A DNA stretch of 64,000 nucleotides, taken from Pseudoscleropodium purum (lineage: Eukaryota; Streptophyta; Bryopsida; Hypnales; Brachytheciaceae). The stretch covers positions 12,715,611 to 12,779,610 of the forward strand of contig OZ017801.1 in the NCBI GenBank assembly GCA_963969395.1, in the 5' to 3' direction. Shown piece by piece: positions 24,401 to 36,412 of this stretch; the stretch's first letter is position 1; each line of letters starts with the position of its first letter. The position numbers were made by a program, and so were the translations under genes. Under the pieces are notes generated by a model. The model was not told the origin of the DNA. It saw only the letters and a program-made list of their open reading frames with translations, and searched no databases.

Positions 24401-26060
24401 TGAACATCATGGTTTGTTTTTGCTGCAGCCAACACTTTTCATAAACATAAACCAAACATCTAATTGAAAATTATGTTTGGGGGGTAGCTAGCTTTCACTT
24501 GGATTCATTAAAACTAGTGGAAGCTGGCTTTCAAACCAGTGTTATCTAAAGTAGGGATCTCCAAATGCGCCACTAATTGCTACTGCACCTAATTACTATT
24601 ATTAGACTGGTCAAGTGTTTATATATTCAAAATGGCAAGTGAAAGGAGGTTCCAGCACATCAAAGAACACAACATTTGAATATTGTATGCAAAAGTTATT
24701 AAGAAACAAAATTTGGTTCTAAAAATGTTTCTTCTGCTTAGGCACATTATTGATTTGGGAGATGTACACAGAGTGAAGATGGCAGTGTAAAGTTCAGTGG
24801 CACATTTGGAGGTAACCACCGTATGCTAAATATCTTTAGTAGAGCTTTGAATATGAGTGGAAAAGGAAGTTGTTCAAGTATACTTAAAAACAAAACCAAG
24901 AATAAGTTGAGAAATGAATATGGCTCCTAAGGCCTTTTTACATGCTTGCTTAGTGGACAATGTGCTATACGCAAAAATATCAAGTGCAATCTTATGTGGA
25001 TTGGGTAGGTGGAGAGGGATACGATTAAAACTCAACAAGTATGAGATTCTCTCATGATTTATTAGTCTCCACCAATGGGGGTGTCTACTAATATTGGTTG
25101 AAAATTGAGCTCTTATTTTTCCATTGCCTATTCTAGTAAGACAATTGATTGAGGTAATTTTGTCTTGTTGCTAGTTTTAGATGCACATTTGCATGCCCAC
25201 CAAGCCAACATGTAAGCAAACCTTTAGTATTGCATTAGTATTACCCTACAAACTTAACTAAGAGTTTATATGGAACTAAAAATGAAAGAACTTGATTCTC
25301 ACATACTCTCTCAAATTTGGATGTTGAAGGGGTTATAAAAGAATAATCTAGAGCTAAAATCATTGATCCAAATTAGCATTGCAAGACAAATCTATATGTT
25401 ACATATAATCAAAAGATTAAATTCAAATGGAGTAATCTTTAGGGGCATTTACATTTAAAAATATGATAGTAAAAAAAGCCAAAATAGAAACAAAATTAGT
25501 TTCAAATTTAGTTGTTGAAAAAAAAAAAAAACATTATATTTCTTGTGCATATGGTTGGTTGTTGCAAATGTTGCAATGATTAAACTACTAATAGTGTGTG
25601 CATATATATAGAGAGAGAACTTTTTGTCACTTGCGTACAAGAACTAACATTTATGCTATATCAACATCAAAAATTCACTTTCTAGTTTTTTAAGAGTTAG
25701 AATTGCCTCTAATGAGTTTCATATGATGGTTTCACATCTATATAGGTTAGAAAAAACTACATTTTCATAAATCACTTGGATGTATTGTCAAACTAAAAGC
25801 AACCAAAATTTGAAGTCCTTTGTTAAAAATCATATTTTAAAAGTTGGAATCTTGCCTTTTCCACTTTCCACAAGCCTCTATTGAAAATTATACCAACCAA
25901 CAATTTTGATTCTCCTCTTGCAACTATTGTAGCCCAACTTACATGTAAAATTTTGATTATTTTTTTCCCATGCCTTGTATACAATGCACGGCCAATTCTA
26001 AATGCATGGAAGTGTGCTCGAATTGGATATCAATGAAATGCTGATGAAAATGCCCAATAT

Positions 26061-27042
26061 GGGAGTCAACTTCTTCTTGACCAATGGTTCTCTTCTCGTG
26101 CAAAAGCAATGAGTAGTCATTATTTATGGCACGGTTCCCAGCTTAATTGTCGAACATTATGATTGACTAAAAAGACTCTCAATATTGCAATCAACCCTTG
26201 GTTGAAAAGAGGAAGGTCTATATCATTAGTGTTGAAAGAATAACATCTTCAACTAAAAAATTCATAGTAATAATGTTTTAACCCCTAACTGCCCATGGCA
26301 CCAGATTCTAGTGTTTACACTAATTTGAAGTTAAATAAAATCCAACCAAATTACTATTTTTAGTAGTTTTTATTTTTGGAAAACTCTATTCAAAGTCTAG
26401 TTCTAGCATCAAAAATCTGATCTTGAAAATGATTCATTATGATTTTTCTATTCAAGTTTTTGTGCAAGGGTATCCATTGCAATCATGGCTTCCCATAGTG
26501 TTGAGGGCTCTTGGAAATGAGCCTCAAATACACTAGGCCATGGAGGAAAAATCACATTAGAAATTCATTTAAAAAAATTGTAGAGTAGATTTTGGAAAGC
26601 TATAAATTGATTGGAGTTGTGCATAATAGGCCCTATAACCTCATATTTTTTTTGGTTACCAACTTTTTAGATCTCACATGTGAAAAAAGGTTTGAAAGAT
26701 TTTTGTAGTTTTAACACCCTTGTGATCAAATATTATAATCTTTCAATCCATAAGTGATATTGTTGTGTTTTCTTTTCCTATGTGATCTCTAACATCTCTA
26801 GTTTGCATTTTTACGGTTACATTTTTTTTTTAAATGATACAACTTATCAAAATATTGTCTTTTTGTTGGATTTCAAGCAAATTCCAAGAGCTTGAAAATA
26901 GGCCTTGGGCAGTTAGGGGGTTAAGAATTAAAATTTTGAAAAATTATGGAATTCATTCAAACTCTATTTTGTATATGGAAAAAAATTTGCACTGAAATCC
27001 GTAGTCTAGATATGTGTAATGGTTGGAAAGAGGTTGGCTCCC
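26061..27042. mobile_element. DNA element with GGGAG(T/C)CAAC ends, nested
   Basis: The left end GGGAGTCAACTTCTT and the reverse complement of the right end GGGAGCCAACCTCTT form a terminal inverted repeat. The insert is absent from the matching places at about 11.30 kb and 38.12 kb, where GGCATTTT/GCATTTC-type sequence runs straight on. Without the TTAA-type element nested in it, it is about 340 bp long. The target duplication is unclear (TAT versus TTA). Confidence 0.6.
26278..26924. mobile_element. TTAA-type element nested in another element
   Basis: TTAA at 26278-26281 is followed by CCCCTAACTGCCCATGG. The right end reads TTGGGCAGTTAGGGGG followed by TTAA at 26921-26924. The terminal inverted repeats agree over about 14 bases. 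No transposase ORF is present. It lies within the 26061-27042 element and so inserted later. Confidence 0.8.
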
Positions 27043-27154
27043 TTACATCTTTGGAAGCATGCAATGTACCAAACTTTGGATAGATGGAGAGTATGAGCTA
27101 GTTTCAGGTAGTCTTAGGGAGGAAAGTGCTTACTGTAAGTGATGGACAGGTGTC

Positions 27155-27726
27155 TCAAACATGGATTAGTGCTTCATAATGGTTCTCATGACCCACCTGC
27201 AATTCAGCGAGCGTGTATCGGAACAAACCAGAAAACAATAATTCAACGTTGAGTATCAACTCCACTTTCAGAGCAAAACAAAAGCGAAGGCCGCTTTCAA
27301 TTCCTTTGTGCCGAAAACGAACAAGCAAGCAAACAAAAGACAAACCGGAAAAAGTTGGAGGCGCGTTTTGTCTCCGAAGTTCGCTGCGAGGCATCCTTGA
27401 GCTCCAGGATAACGAAATTATGCCTCTTCGGCCTCCGGGAATTGCTCCCTGAGCAGATCCAGGCGGTATGCGGCCACTCGACCCCGCATTCCCGCAACAA
27501 CCAACGAAACCCGTGACGTGGCGAGCCACAAGGGGTCGCAGCCTCTGACATGGCGCTCTCACTCGGAGGCCCACGAGCTTAAGAAACATGTGCGCAATCT
27601 CTGGCTCGTCCAGTTCTGGCTATGGCGAGGGCGGGTCCTACAGAATGTCCGGAAATAGGGAACGCCGTACGTTTACTCGTCTATTCGGAGCTTTCCTTGG
27701 GAATTTCACGGTGCTCCTCTCCCCCC
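27155..27726 (+). promoter_or_regulatory. Conserved ERF2 upstream region
   Basis: Same region as 21106-21459 and its relatives, here in plus orientation directly upstream of the ERF2 TATA box. It is the most complete copy along with 37580-38000. Apparent ORFs on both strands are judged accidental. Confidence 0.55.
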
Positions 27727-27734
27727 TTTATAAG
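27727..27734 (+). promoter_or_regulatory. TATA box of ERF2
   Basis: TTTATAAG lies 148 bases upstream of the ERF2 ATG, after a run of C residues, in the same context as in ERF1. Confidence 0.75.
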
Positions 27735-27874
27735 CCCCGCAGAAACCCATTCCTTGCCATTGAGCTTGAGTTCTCAATCTGAATGATGAACAAGTCAGCA
27801 ATCTGAACAAGTCCGCAATTCGATCAAGGCTCTGCATTGAGCAATTGTGTTTGGAATTCCCCATTGCCTTAGCC

Positions 27875-28654
27875 ATGGTGGACAAGAGAAAAGCCGCGCC
27901 GCTCCAAGTGCAACGAGGGGGGCGCTATCTGAACCTCAAGCACTCGTCCTCGATCACCAAGCGAAGATCGTCGTGCAGGCTGCCTTCGCCATCGAGTGCC
28001 GTGTCCTACAACGGCGTGCGAATGCGGGTTTGGGGGAAGTGGGTGACGGAAGTTCGAGACCCCGTCACCAAGACACGCATCTGGCTGGGCTCCTTCGCCA
28101 CGGCGGAAATGGCCGCGCGCGCCTACGACGCCGCCGTGGTGTGCTTGAAGGGCGCCTCCGCTCCCGAAGTGAACTTCCCGGACTCCATTCCTTCGTTCGT
28201 CATTCCGCAAAGCAACTCCTCGCCCAAGGAAATCCAAGCAGTGGCGCTCGCCGCGGCCACGGCGTCGGTCCCCGCCGCGACTCCGCTGGCCATGACTGCC
28301 ACGCCCGAGCTCCCAAACCCTCCCCGCGAGGAATCTCGCGACGCTGTTCCGGAAGTCCCCACTGATCGCGAATTTTACCGTGATGGTGACGCTAATTACG
28401 ATGGCATTGCCAATTGCGCTGTGTCGGAGCCCGAATGCTCCAGGTCCAGCAGTGTAGAGGATTGGATCTTCGACGATTTTGAGGAACTGGGTGCCATTGA
28501 CAACCAAGATGCTCTCTTGGAGCCTCTCCAACGTCAAATCTCCGATTCCGTGGAGCAATTGTTTCGGCCATGGCCACTGTTGTCCGAGGATTTCGAGGAT
28601 GCTGCCGACTGTTGGATGATTCATCCACATGTGCAGCTTTGGTCTTTCGCCTGA
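27875..28654 (+). CDS. AP2/ERF transcription factor, DREB type (ERF2)
   Basis: This is a 259-residue intronless protein with its ATG at 27875 in GCCATGGTG context. The open frame upstream of it starts at TTG codons and is not used in plants. The AP2 domain spans residues 45-102 with YNG, WLG and the Val14/Asp19 pair. An Ala/Pro-rich stretch follows at about 125-160, and then an acidic region containing [10 protein letters not shown] that ends in LWSFA. By my reading it differs from ERF1 at about nine positions. It is head-to-head with ERF1 across 7 kb and tail-to-tail with ERF3. The coding sequence is far richer in GC than its surroundings. Predicted role: nuclear DNA-binding regulator, probably stress-related as in other DREB genes (family knowledge, not shown here). 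Confidence 0.95.
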   Translation: MVDKRKAAPLQVQRGGRYLNLKHSSSITKRRSSCRLPSPSSAVSYNGVRMRVWGKWVTEVRDPVTKTRIWLGSFATAEMAARAYDAAVVCLKGASAPEVNFPDSIPSFVIPQSNSSPKEIQAVALAAATASVPAATPLAMTATPELPNPPREESRDAVPEVPTDREFYRDGDANYDGIANCAVSEPECSRSSSVEDWIFDDFEELGAIDNQDALLEPLQRQISDSVEQLFRPWPLLSEDFEDAADCWMIHPHVQLWSFA

Positions 28655-29235
28655 TGTGCCTAGAGAGCATGCATTTTGAATGGAAACCCTAAACCTGAAG
28701 CATCGAGTGATTCCTCGGAGCTGAAGTCGGCCATGGCCAATCGGGATGAGCTTGTCTGCAAGGAGTGAACTGACGGAGCTGATCTGGGAATACTCTGGGG
28801 TGCTTCTCAGCTAGAGCGCAGACAACCCTAACGATTCAGATTCATCTCACCATGGAGAGCATATTAGATTCAGGAGGGACTAAAATCCGGAAGGAGTTCC
28901 CCTTCCCCAAAGCTCGCTCAATTGAAGTAGAGATCCAATGTACTCCAGCCATCAGATGACTGGTGCACTGTACATAATGAACGATGATTTGGTTTGCATC
29001 ATCTTGCAAACTTCCATTAATTTCCCTCCAGAAGCTTGATCATCCCACTTGAATGTCTGCTTGCTGTGCTTGGACTTCCATTTCCCATCTTCGGCATTTC
29101 CACATTGCTGCCATTTGTGTCTCCGTTGGAAATGCAAGCTTGCCGTGATAGTTTGTGCTTGTATAAATCGGCAGATGTGTCCAGCTAGTTGGGAGCCAGC
29201 GGAAGAAGACACTTCGAACAGAATGGAAGGCTCAC
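28655..29235 (+). repeat. ERF2 3' flank, shared arm
   Basis: Matches the 3' flanks of ERF1 and ERF3. It begins with a GGAAACCCTAAACC block at 28681. Homology stops at about 29235 because of an insert and resumes at about 29783. Confidence 0.8.
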
Positions 29236-29782
29236 AATGACAATGAGCCGAAAAGAGACATACCAAACTGGCCAATGAATTAACCAGCCTCCATCTATGC
29301 AAATAAACAAAAGCCATTGATTTAAAAAAAAATTACAAACCCCTCCTCCTAACCGTTGACCTCAAAAAAAATGAGAGATACAGATACGATACTTGAATGT
29401 GGATAGTTTCATACAAAGACGTATACTTTGATATAGATATACATACAATATTGCAATACAAAAATATGTGCACAATATGGATATGGATATATATACGTAC
29501 TAAGATACACACTGGAAAAATTTATATCCCATATTCATTGGCAAGCAAACTGACTTTCGGAATAACAAAGAGGGGGAGGGGAGGAGGATTTATTGATAAA
29601 AGTTTATTCTAAATTATTTTTGAGTTGATTGTAGGGGGCAGTGAAGGGATATTTAGAAAAAATTAATTTAAATTATTTCTCATCTAATTGTTGGGGGGAA
29701 ATAAAAGGAACAATATTGAGTTCATTGTGATAGTTTGTGACAATGACAATGAGCTCAAATGAGACTAAGTGTCTTACATACT
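29236..29782. mobile_element. Insertion in the ERF2 3' flank, bounded by direct repeats
   Basis: ERF1 and ERF3 have a continuous sequence here (GGCTCACTGAGTCCAGTTTCCG), but ERF2 has about 0.5 kb extra. Both ends of the extra sequence carry the direct repeat ACAATGACAATGAGC followed by a similar A/G-rich stretch (29236-29260 and 29739-29764). No ORF or terminal inverted repeat is seen. It may be a retroelement relic with a long target duplication, or a tandem rearrangement. Confidence 0.45.
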
Positions 29783-30084
29783 AAGCCCAATTTCCGATTT
29801 CCTGATATTGGATTCACTAGAGGTGGATTCCTCTAGAACCGTGATGTTAGTAACATGTTGAATAGGCCAATAGGCAATTGAACATCTCAAAACAACCCAC
29901 TAAGGCACATTCACTCCAAGGGCCATGATAATATGGCATAAAAGTCGATATCCATCTCAAGATATTCTACTAGGATACATCCACAATCTCATTTCAAGGG
30001 CAATAGAAATGGAAATGTGGAGTAAAAGGGAAAGAAACAACTCACCAATCACTCTAAGTAGTTGGCGTTTATGAAAAGGCCATT
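29783..30084 (+). repeat. Distal ERF2 3' flank, inverted copy at 35.53-35.85 kb
   Basis: The reverse complement of 35530-35850 matches this segment (for example TATCCATCTCAA, ATTCTACTAGG and GAGTAAAAGGGA blocks). The ERF2-ERF3 tail-to-tail repeat therefore extends at least 1.4 kb beyond the ERF2 stop codon. Confidence 0.75.
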
Positions 30085-30384
30085 TATTGAAGGTTCATGT
30101 GGGTACTAAAAAGTCAATGCAAGAAGTAGTTACTAAACTACATACTTTTGTAAGGGAGACTCTATAGTAATTAGTTTAATTTGAAAAAGGAAGGGAAGTG
30201 GGTTGAAATTGGATAATTCATTAAAGTTGTAAAAAGGTTGTGTAATGTGTGTAGGGTTTGGGTAGAAGAAGTGCAAAGAGCATTTTTTGTTTTAGGATGA
30301 TTTTAGTACATTGGAAAATATTTGATTATTTCTACCTTTTGTTTGTATAATAGTTTGTAAATGGTGTATTTAATTGCAATTTTA

Positions 30385-31319
30385 TTAACCCCTAAAGTTC
30401 CTTGACTATGTTTTTGCCAAAAACGCTCCAAAACTGCCATTTCTTGGACAAGTTTCAAAATTTAGAAAAAAAAAACATTTTTGGACACATGTAACCATTA
30501 GATCTTGTAGTAAAATGGTTTGAAAAGATATGAAAAAAATTTCAGAAATTTCCACCGTGTAGATTGCAAGATATTAGAATTCAAAGTGACAAAAATTATT
30601 TTTTTGTCCATGTGGAAAAACGGGCAGCTGAACTTCACAAGGTCACATTTGTATGAAAAAATGTCCAAAATGGTTGCAACTCTTTGGATTCATTCTTCAA
30701 GAGATGCTAGCTACATGCTTGAAATTTTTTAGATCATTTGAAATTGTACAACATGTAGGAAAAAAATAGTAAGTAGAAGGATGTAAAGAATGGTTCAAAA
30801 TACTAAATTATTAACAATTTATTTATGGAATTGAAAAATGTCAATCCAATGGTTGTAATGTTGTAATAAAAAATATTCACCTTATTTTTTCTATTTTTTT
30901 CCAAAAATATTGAAAATTGAGTTCAATAAAGGACTTCAAAGTTTATTTTGGGGTAAAGAATCCATAATTGCGTGCAAACTAAAACACCTCGTAACTTTTG
31001 ACATATTGATCAAAATGAAATGATTCAAAGCTTTTAATGTATATATAAATCTAGAAAACCAATTTCAAATTTGGATTTTTGAAAAAAATGATTTTTTCAA
31101 ATTTGCCCGGATTGCCAAAGTTGAGAAACAAACTACATATTAGGCTATAACTTTTGACTCATATTTCCAAATGACTTGAAATTTAGTGTACATGAAAGAT
31201 ATTCCTTGTCCACACCTTCTATCAAAATTTTGGCCAAAAACATGGAATTTTCTAGTCACACACACCTGACCAAAATTTCTATGTTGCCAAAAAATGCAGT
31301 TTGATTCTTTAGGGGTTAA
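30385..31319. mobile_element. TTAA-type element, 930-bp subfamily
   Basis: TTAA at 30385-30388, then CCCCTAAAGTTCC; right end GATTCTTTAGGGG then TTAA at 31316-31319. The interior is closely related to 33357-34287 and, inverted, to 59691-60618. The short frame at 30520-30732 is partly shared with the other copies but not maintained. The element looks non-autonomous. Confidence 0.8.
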
Positions 31320-33356
31320 TATTAGAGAATGTATTTGTTATAGCCAAAATGGGGATTTCAAGTTGTTTGTGAAGTATTTGTTTGGGTGGCATATGAGCTG
31401 TGCTAGGGGGGACGTGTAATAGTTACAACTAGTGGTTGTATATCACAACTTTAGTTCTAAGTATTAGTAATGAATAAATGATATTTTTCGAACTTATATA
31501 CGATAGAGTATAGAAAGAATTTATCATTGTAATATGTGAATTTGATGAATATGTTCATATTACTTCAAATTGAACAAGAAATCAAGCATTTCAACTATCT
31601 CTAAATGTTATATAAATAACTCAAAATGTCAGAAAAACCAATGCATTTAAGGGGCCAAGTGGTAAAAAAGACTCATTCTAACCTTCAATATAAGCATAAA
31701 TTAATCAAACCAACTCTCTTTAGGAAACAATATAGACATGGAAACCTTTGACCCCCATATAGCTCTTGGGGTTTGGCCAAGGAATGGTTGGTTCTTATAT
31801 ATTTACATTAGAGGATTTTCTAAGGTCAAGGAGGGCCGTTTCAAGTAGAAGGCCCACGCAGTTCCCTCCGCAACGAAACGAATGCCACGCTCTTAGAAAA
31901 ATCTTTTTTGAAAGAAAGTAATTAATTAATTTCTTAAAATGAAAAACAAAGTTGATAATTTATTTATTTATTTGGAAAACGACATGGTAGCTTCACTGCC
32001 GTATCAAACAACAAGTTTCAGCAAATTTTGGCCAATTCCCAGGGTCCAAGAACGACTGAGAACTTGCAGCCCTCTTGAACCCCAGAAAATCCTCTAATGC
32101 ATGTTTCAATTCTTTAAAAAAATTCTTAATTAATTTTTGTTGCTGGAATTTTTTTATTCAATGGTTTCTATAAATATTAATAGTATTTATTATGGCTTCA
32201 TATTACAATGTTTTTTTTATTATTTATTTGACATTTAGTTTTTTTTCAATGGAATTTGTATTGTTTTAGACATTGATTTGGAATTCTCTTTCACATTTTT
32301 TAAATTAGAATTTTCAAGAAGAATTCCATAATAACTTCTTCTTATATAGATTGTAGGAGTTTAAATGTTGTTTACATAAACTCCAAGAATTACAATAAGA
32401 AATTTATGATAGTTTTGAAGAATACAATGACAAATGATTTCCATGCAATCAAATTTGAAGTGAAATTAAGTCAAATTCTTTTGAAATCCCCAATTTGCAA
32501 ATGTCCTAGTACAAAATAATATTATACTCCAAATAGATGCCACACCTTTTGATAAATTTGAGATATTCATGTGTAAGACTAGTAAGTGCATATTTTTGTA
32601 TAGCAAAGTAATAAAACAATATATTTTGGATAATTATCAAGATTATTGCAATTATCAATTAAAACTCGTTCTATTACTTTCTTTTAGAATTGTAGAATAC
32701 AATCTTAACTCCTAAAGGACCAAGAAGTCTGCTTTAGACTTCTATGAATTCAGATAGGTCCTATTAGGTTCATAACTTGAAATCTTTGCATCAATGTTTT
32801 AGAAATGGATGCTACTCACTGTAATCTACATGTGAAGCTTTGTTTCATGTCATTTTGATAAATATTGCAAAACTTAAAAGAATATTAGAGACTTTCAAAG
32901 TCTAATTGGGCAACAAAAAATATATTCTATAAAGACATTAATTATTTTGGAAAATTATATAAATTGATACCTTATCAAAATCATTTGAACCATTAATTCC
33001 AGTTAATGAGGTAAAAGCTACAAGGAGTTTTATTTTGTAGACTCTAAGGATTGGAAAAACATTTAAAGTTATTTTTTGCTCTCAATTTTGAATATTTTCA
33101 AATTAAAATTAAAATAAAAGATATGAAATATTTACTAGAACCTTTTCACCATTGAAGTTAACAGTTATTAAATTATTCCAAAAATTATTAGCATATTAAT
33201 TTTATCGTTCATTCAAATAACACATTCAACTTTACAAATTTAAAAAAAAATGAATATGGAAGTTTTTTTTATTAAAATTTCTTACATATATTCTCAATTC
33301 ATTTACCAACATATTGAATAAAATTCACAAGTTAAAGGACATACATCTTGTTTTCC
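31320..33356. other. AT-rich intergenic, no gene recognised
   Basis: Very AT-rich. A possible lone element end, TTAACTCCTAAAGGACCAAG, lies at 32705-32724 and resembles the left end of the 59691 element. Its partner end was not found. Confidence 0.4.
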
Positions 33357-34287
33357 TTAACCCCTAAAGTTCATTGACTATGTCTTCAACAAAACCCCTC
33401 AAAAACTGTCATTTTTTAGACACGTACCAAAAAAAATTTTAAACATTTTGGATACATCCAACCATAGGATCTTGTAGTATGATAATTTGAAAAAATGTGG
33501 AAAAAATTTCAGAAATTTCCACCATGTAGATTGCAAGATATAAGCATTTCAATTGACAAAAAGCCTTTTTTTGGCCTTGCGAAAAACCGGGCAGCTGCAC
33601 TTAACAAGGTCACATTTGTATGAAATTTTTTCCAAAATGGTTGCAACTCTTTGGATTTATTATTCAAGGCAAGTTTTCTAAATGCTTGAAAATTTTCAAA
33701 TCATTTGAAATTGTACAATATATAGGAAAAAAATAGTAAGTAATAAAAAAAATTGAGAATGAATCAAAATACTAAATTGTTAATAATTTAGTTATGGAAT
33801 TGAAAAATGCCAGTCCCAATGGTTGTAATGTTCTAATAAAAAATATTCACCTAATATTTTTATTTTTTTCCAAAAATATTGAAAATTGAGTTCAATAATG
33901 GACTTCAAAATTTATTTTGAAGTAGGGAATCCATGACCGCCTACGAACTAAAACACCTCATAACTTTTGACTCATTGATCAAGATGGAATGATTCAAAGC
34001 TTTCTATGTATATATAAATCTAGAGAGTTAATTTCAAATTTTTATTTTTGGAAAAAGTGATTTTTTTAGATGTGCCTAAATTGCTCAAGTTGAGAAACAA
34101 ACTACATATTAGGCCATAACTTTTGACTCATATTTCCAAATGTCTTGAAATTTGTGCACATGAAAAATATTCCTTGTCCACACCTTCTCTTAAAATTTGG
34201 GCCAAAAATATAGAAATCTTCGCTCACATGCACCTGCCCCAAAAAATTATGTTGCCAAAAAACGCACCTTAGTTCTTTAGGGGTTAA
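33357..34287. mobile_element. TTAA-type element, 930-bp subfamily, second copy
   Basis: TTAA at 33357-33360, then CCCCTAAAGTTCA; right end GTTCTTTAGGGG then TTAA at 34284-34287. It is similar throughout to the 30385 copy, including the GGGCAGCTG..AACAAGGTCACATTTGTATG stretch near 33590. No intact ORF. Confidence 0.8.
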
Positions 34288-34871
34288 AATGTTGATAGAT
34301 ATAACTTTACCTTTGTGAAGGGCTAGAAAAGCCCACATTTTGAAGTTTAGGCACATTGAACTTGCAATCCATATTGATATTCACTTTATAATTTGGGGAT
34401 AATGTACTTGAATAAGTTAACCAAAGGATTCTATGGTTGAATTTGTTAAAAAATAAATATTAATGAAGATTTTAACCTTGCTGTAAAAAAGAATATTTGA
34501 AAGCATTTTGGTGCCTCTAAACATCAAAGAATTTTAGGGAGTCATTTTGATTAATTTGGAGATTTATTTTTTGATAAGGCTACAGGTATACATGTATTCA
34601 TACAAAGAAAGGAAATGTGAAACTAAAAAGCTAAAATATGCTTTGAAACTCAACTAAAATGTTTGCACTTTGAAAATTAGAGAAAGCTTTTCACCCTAAT
34701 TCAATATGGTATGTGACGTGGAAAAATTCTTCTAGGAATGAAGGTTAAAACTTGCATCTATAAGATTGTAAGCATTAAATTACTTAACTATCAAAAAGAA
34801 ATTATAGTGACAATATTTCAATCCTACAAGGATAGAGGGCTCATTTTGTATTTGAATCACAACTCATTTTT

Positions 34872-35462
34872 TTAACCCCTAAATGCCCAAGCCTTTTCAA
34901 GTGTGTTTTGACTATGAAAAAAGAGCATGGGCTTATAGTTATCTCCATTGAAGCAAATTTTTTTCCTTCAAAATCTAACCATATGGATGTTTAGATGGAG
35001 CTTTCTTATCAATAAATACACCATTTTTGATAAGAAAGCTTTAAATGGAGCTTTCTTATTAGTAAACACACCATATGGATGTTTAAATGGAGCTTTCTTA
35101 TCAAATTTTTTTCCTTCAAAATCTAACCATATGAATGTTTAGACATATGGATAGACCATTTTCAAAGTTAATGGATGAGTACAAGGTTTTAGATCTCAAA
35201 TCAAGTGAAATTGTTCAAAGTTGGGAAATGAAGTAAAAAAAGCAAGCTTAACTCTTCCACTAATAAACATATATGACATTGGAGACCTCTCAATAATTAA
35301 ATATGTACCTTTTTCAATGAAAAATGAAAGTTTTCAATAGTTAACCTTAAAAATTGCCCCAATTTTTATTTTAAATAGTCAAACGAATTGGACTGCCTAT
35401 ACCAAAATGAGCTTGAAATTTCAGATTGACCATATATGCTCAGTTGGACATTTAGGGATTAA
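34872..35462. mobile_element. TTAA-type element, deletion derivative of the 43349 type
   Basis: TTAA at 34872-34875, then CCCCTAAATGCCCAAG; right end TTGGACATTTAGGGA then TTAA at 35459-35462. Its interior near 35160-35350 matches the reverse complement of the element at 43349-44793 (TAGATCTCAAATCAAG, TGGGAAATGAAGTAAAA and CCTCTCAATAAT blocks). It is an internally deleted relative in opposite orientation. Confidence 0.8.
34955..35155 (+). repeat. Internal repeats of the 34872 element
   Basis: Three imperfect copies contain ATGGAGCTTTCTTATCA, alternating with ACACCATATGGATGTTTA-like units. A TTTTTTTCCTTCAAAATC unit is present at both edges. Confidence 0.7.
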
Positions 35463-35529
35463 GCTCATGATTCCCCTTGTAGATACATAAGCACTAATAA
35501 GCCATAACTTAATTAAACGAATGGCTTCT

Positions 35530-36412
35530 TCATGAATGCCAACTACGTAGAGTAATTGGTGAGTTGTTTCTCTCCCTTTTACTCCACATTTCCATCACCC
35601 TCGGAATGTAATTATGGATGTACCCTAGTAGAATGTTTTGAGATGGATATTGACTTTTACGCCACATTTTCATCACCCTTGGAGTGAATGTGCTCGAGTG
35701 CCCGAGTGCCCGAGTGTCCAAGTGGGTTGATTTGAGATGTCAATTGCCTATTTGCCTGTTCAGCCAGCTACTAACAGTGGAATTCTGTTCTGGAGTAATC
35801 CGCCTCCAGTGAATTCGATACCAGAGAATCGGAAACTGGACTCAGTGAGCCTTCCATTCCGTTCGAAGTGTCTTCTTCCGCTGGCTGTACACACCTGCCG
35901 ATTTATACAAGAACAAACAGTCGCGGCAAGGTTGCATTCCCCAACGGAGACACAAATGGCAGCAATGTGGAAATGCGGGGGATGGGCACTGGAAATCCAA
36001 GCACAGCAAGCAGACATTCAAGTGGGATGATCAAGCTTTTGGAGGGAAATTAATAGAAGTTTGCAAGATGATGCAAGCCAAGTCATCGTTCATTATGTAC
36101 AGCTCACCGGCCATCTGCTTGAATACATTGGATCTCTACTTCATGAGCGAGCTTCGGGAAATGGGACCTCCTTTCGGATTTAAGTCCCTCCTGAATCTGA
36201 TATGCTCTCCATGCTGAAATGAATCTAAATGAATCTGAATCTTTTGGTTCGAGTTGAGAAGGACCCCGAGTATTGCGAGATCAACAGCTATGGAAGTTCA
36301 CTCCTTTCAGACAAGCTCATCCCGACTGGAAAATGGCAGACTTCAGCTCCGAGAAATCACTCGATACTTCTGAGGATTAGGGTTTTCGATTCAAAATTCA
36401 TGCTCTCTAGCA
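35530..36412 (-). repeat. ERF3 3' flank, shared arm
   Basis: Downstream of ERF3 on the minus strand. It matches ERF1 3' flank in the same orientation (35740-36412) and ERF2 3' flank inverted. A small 10-bp tandem run with core GAGTGCCC lies at 35692-35720. Confidence 0.8.

Larger units (their letters stand above)
21460..27829. repeat. ERF upstream block, copy 2 (inverted copy of 9.69-15.99 kb)
   Basis: Reverse-complement match to 9690-15987. Positions 21460-24375 are nearly identical to the partner. Positions 24400-26060 are clearly more diverged, with many small indels. The block fills the space between the head-to-head genes ERF1 and ERF2. It carries no gene of its own that I can support. 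Confidence 0.9.

Noticed and set aside
30520..30732. Possible small protein shared by the 930-bp elements (also minus 60237-60485)
   Set aside because: Starts, ends and frames differ between copies, and the third copy (33.5-33.7 kb) has stops. It is probably element sequence without coding function.
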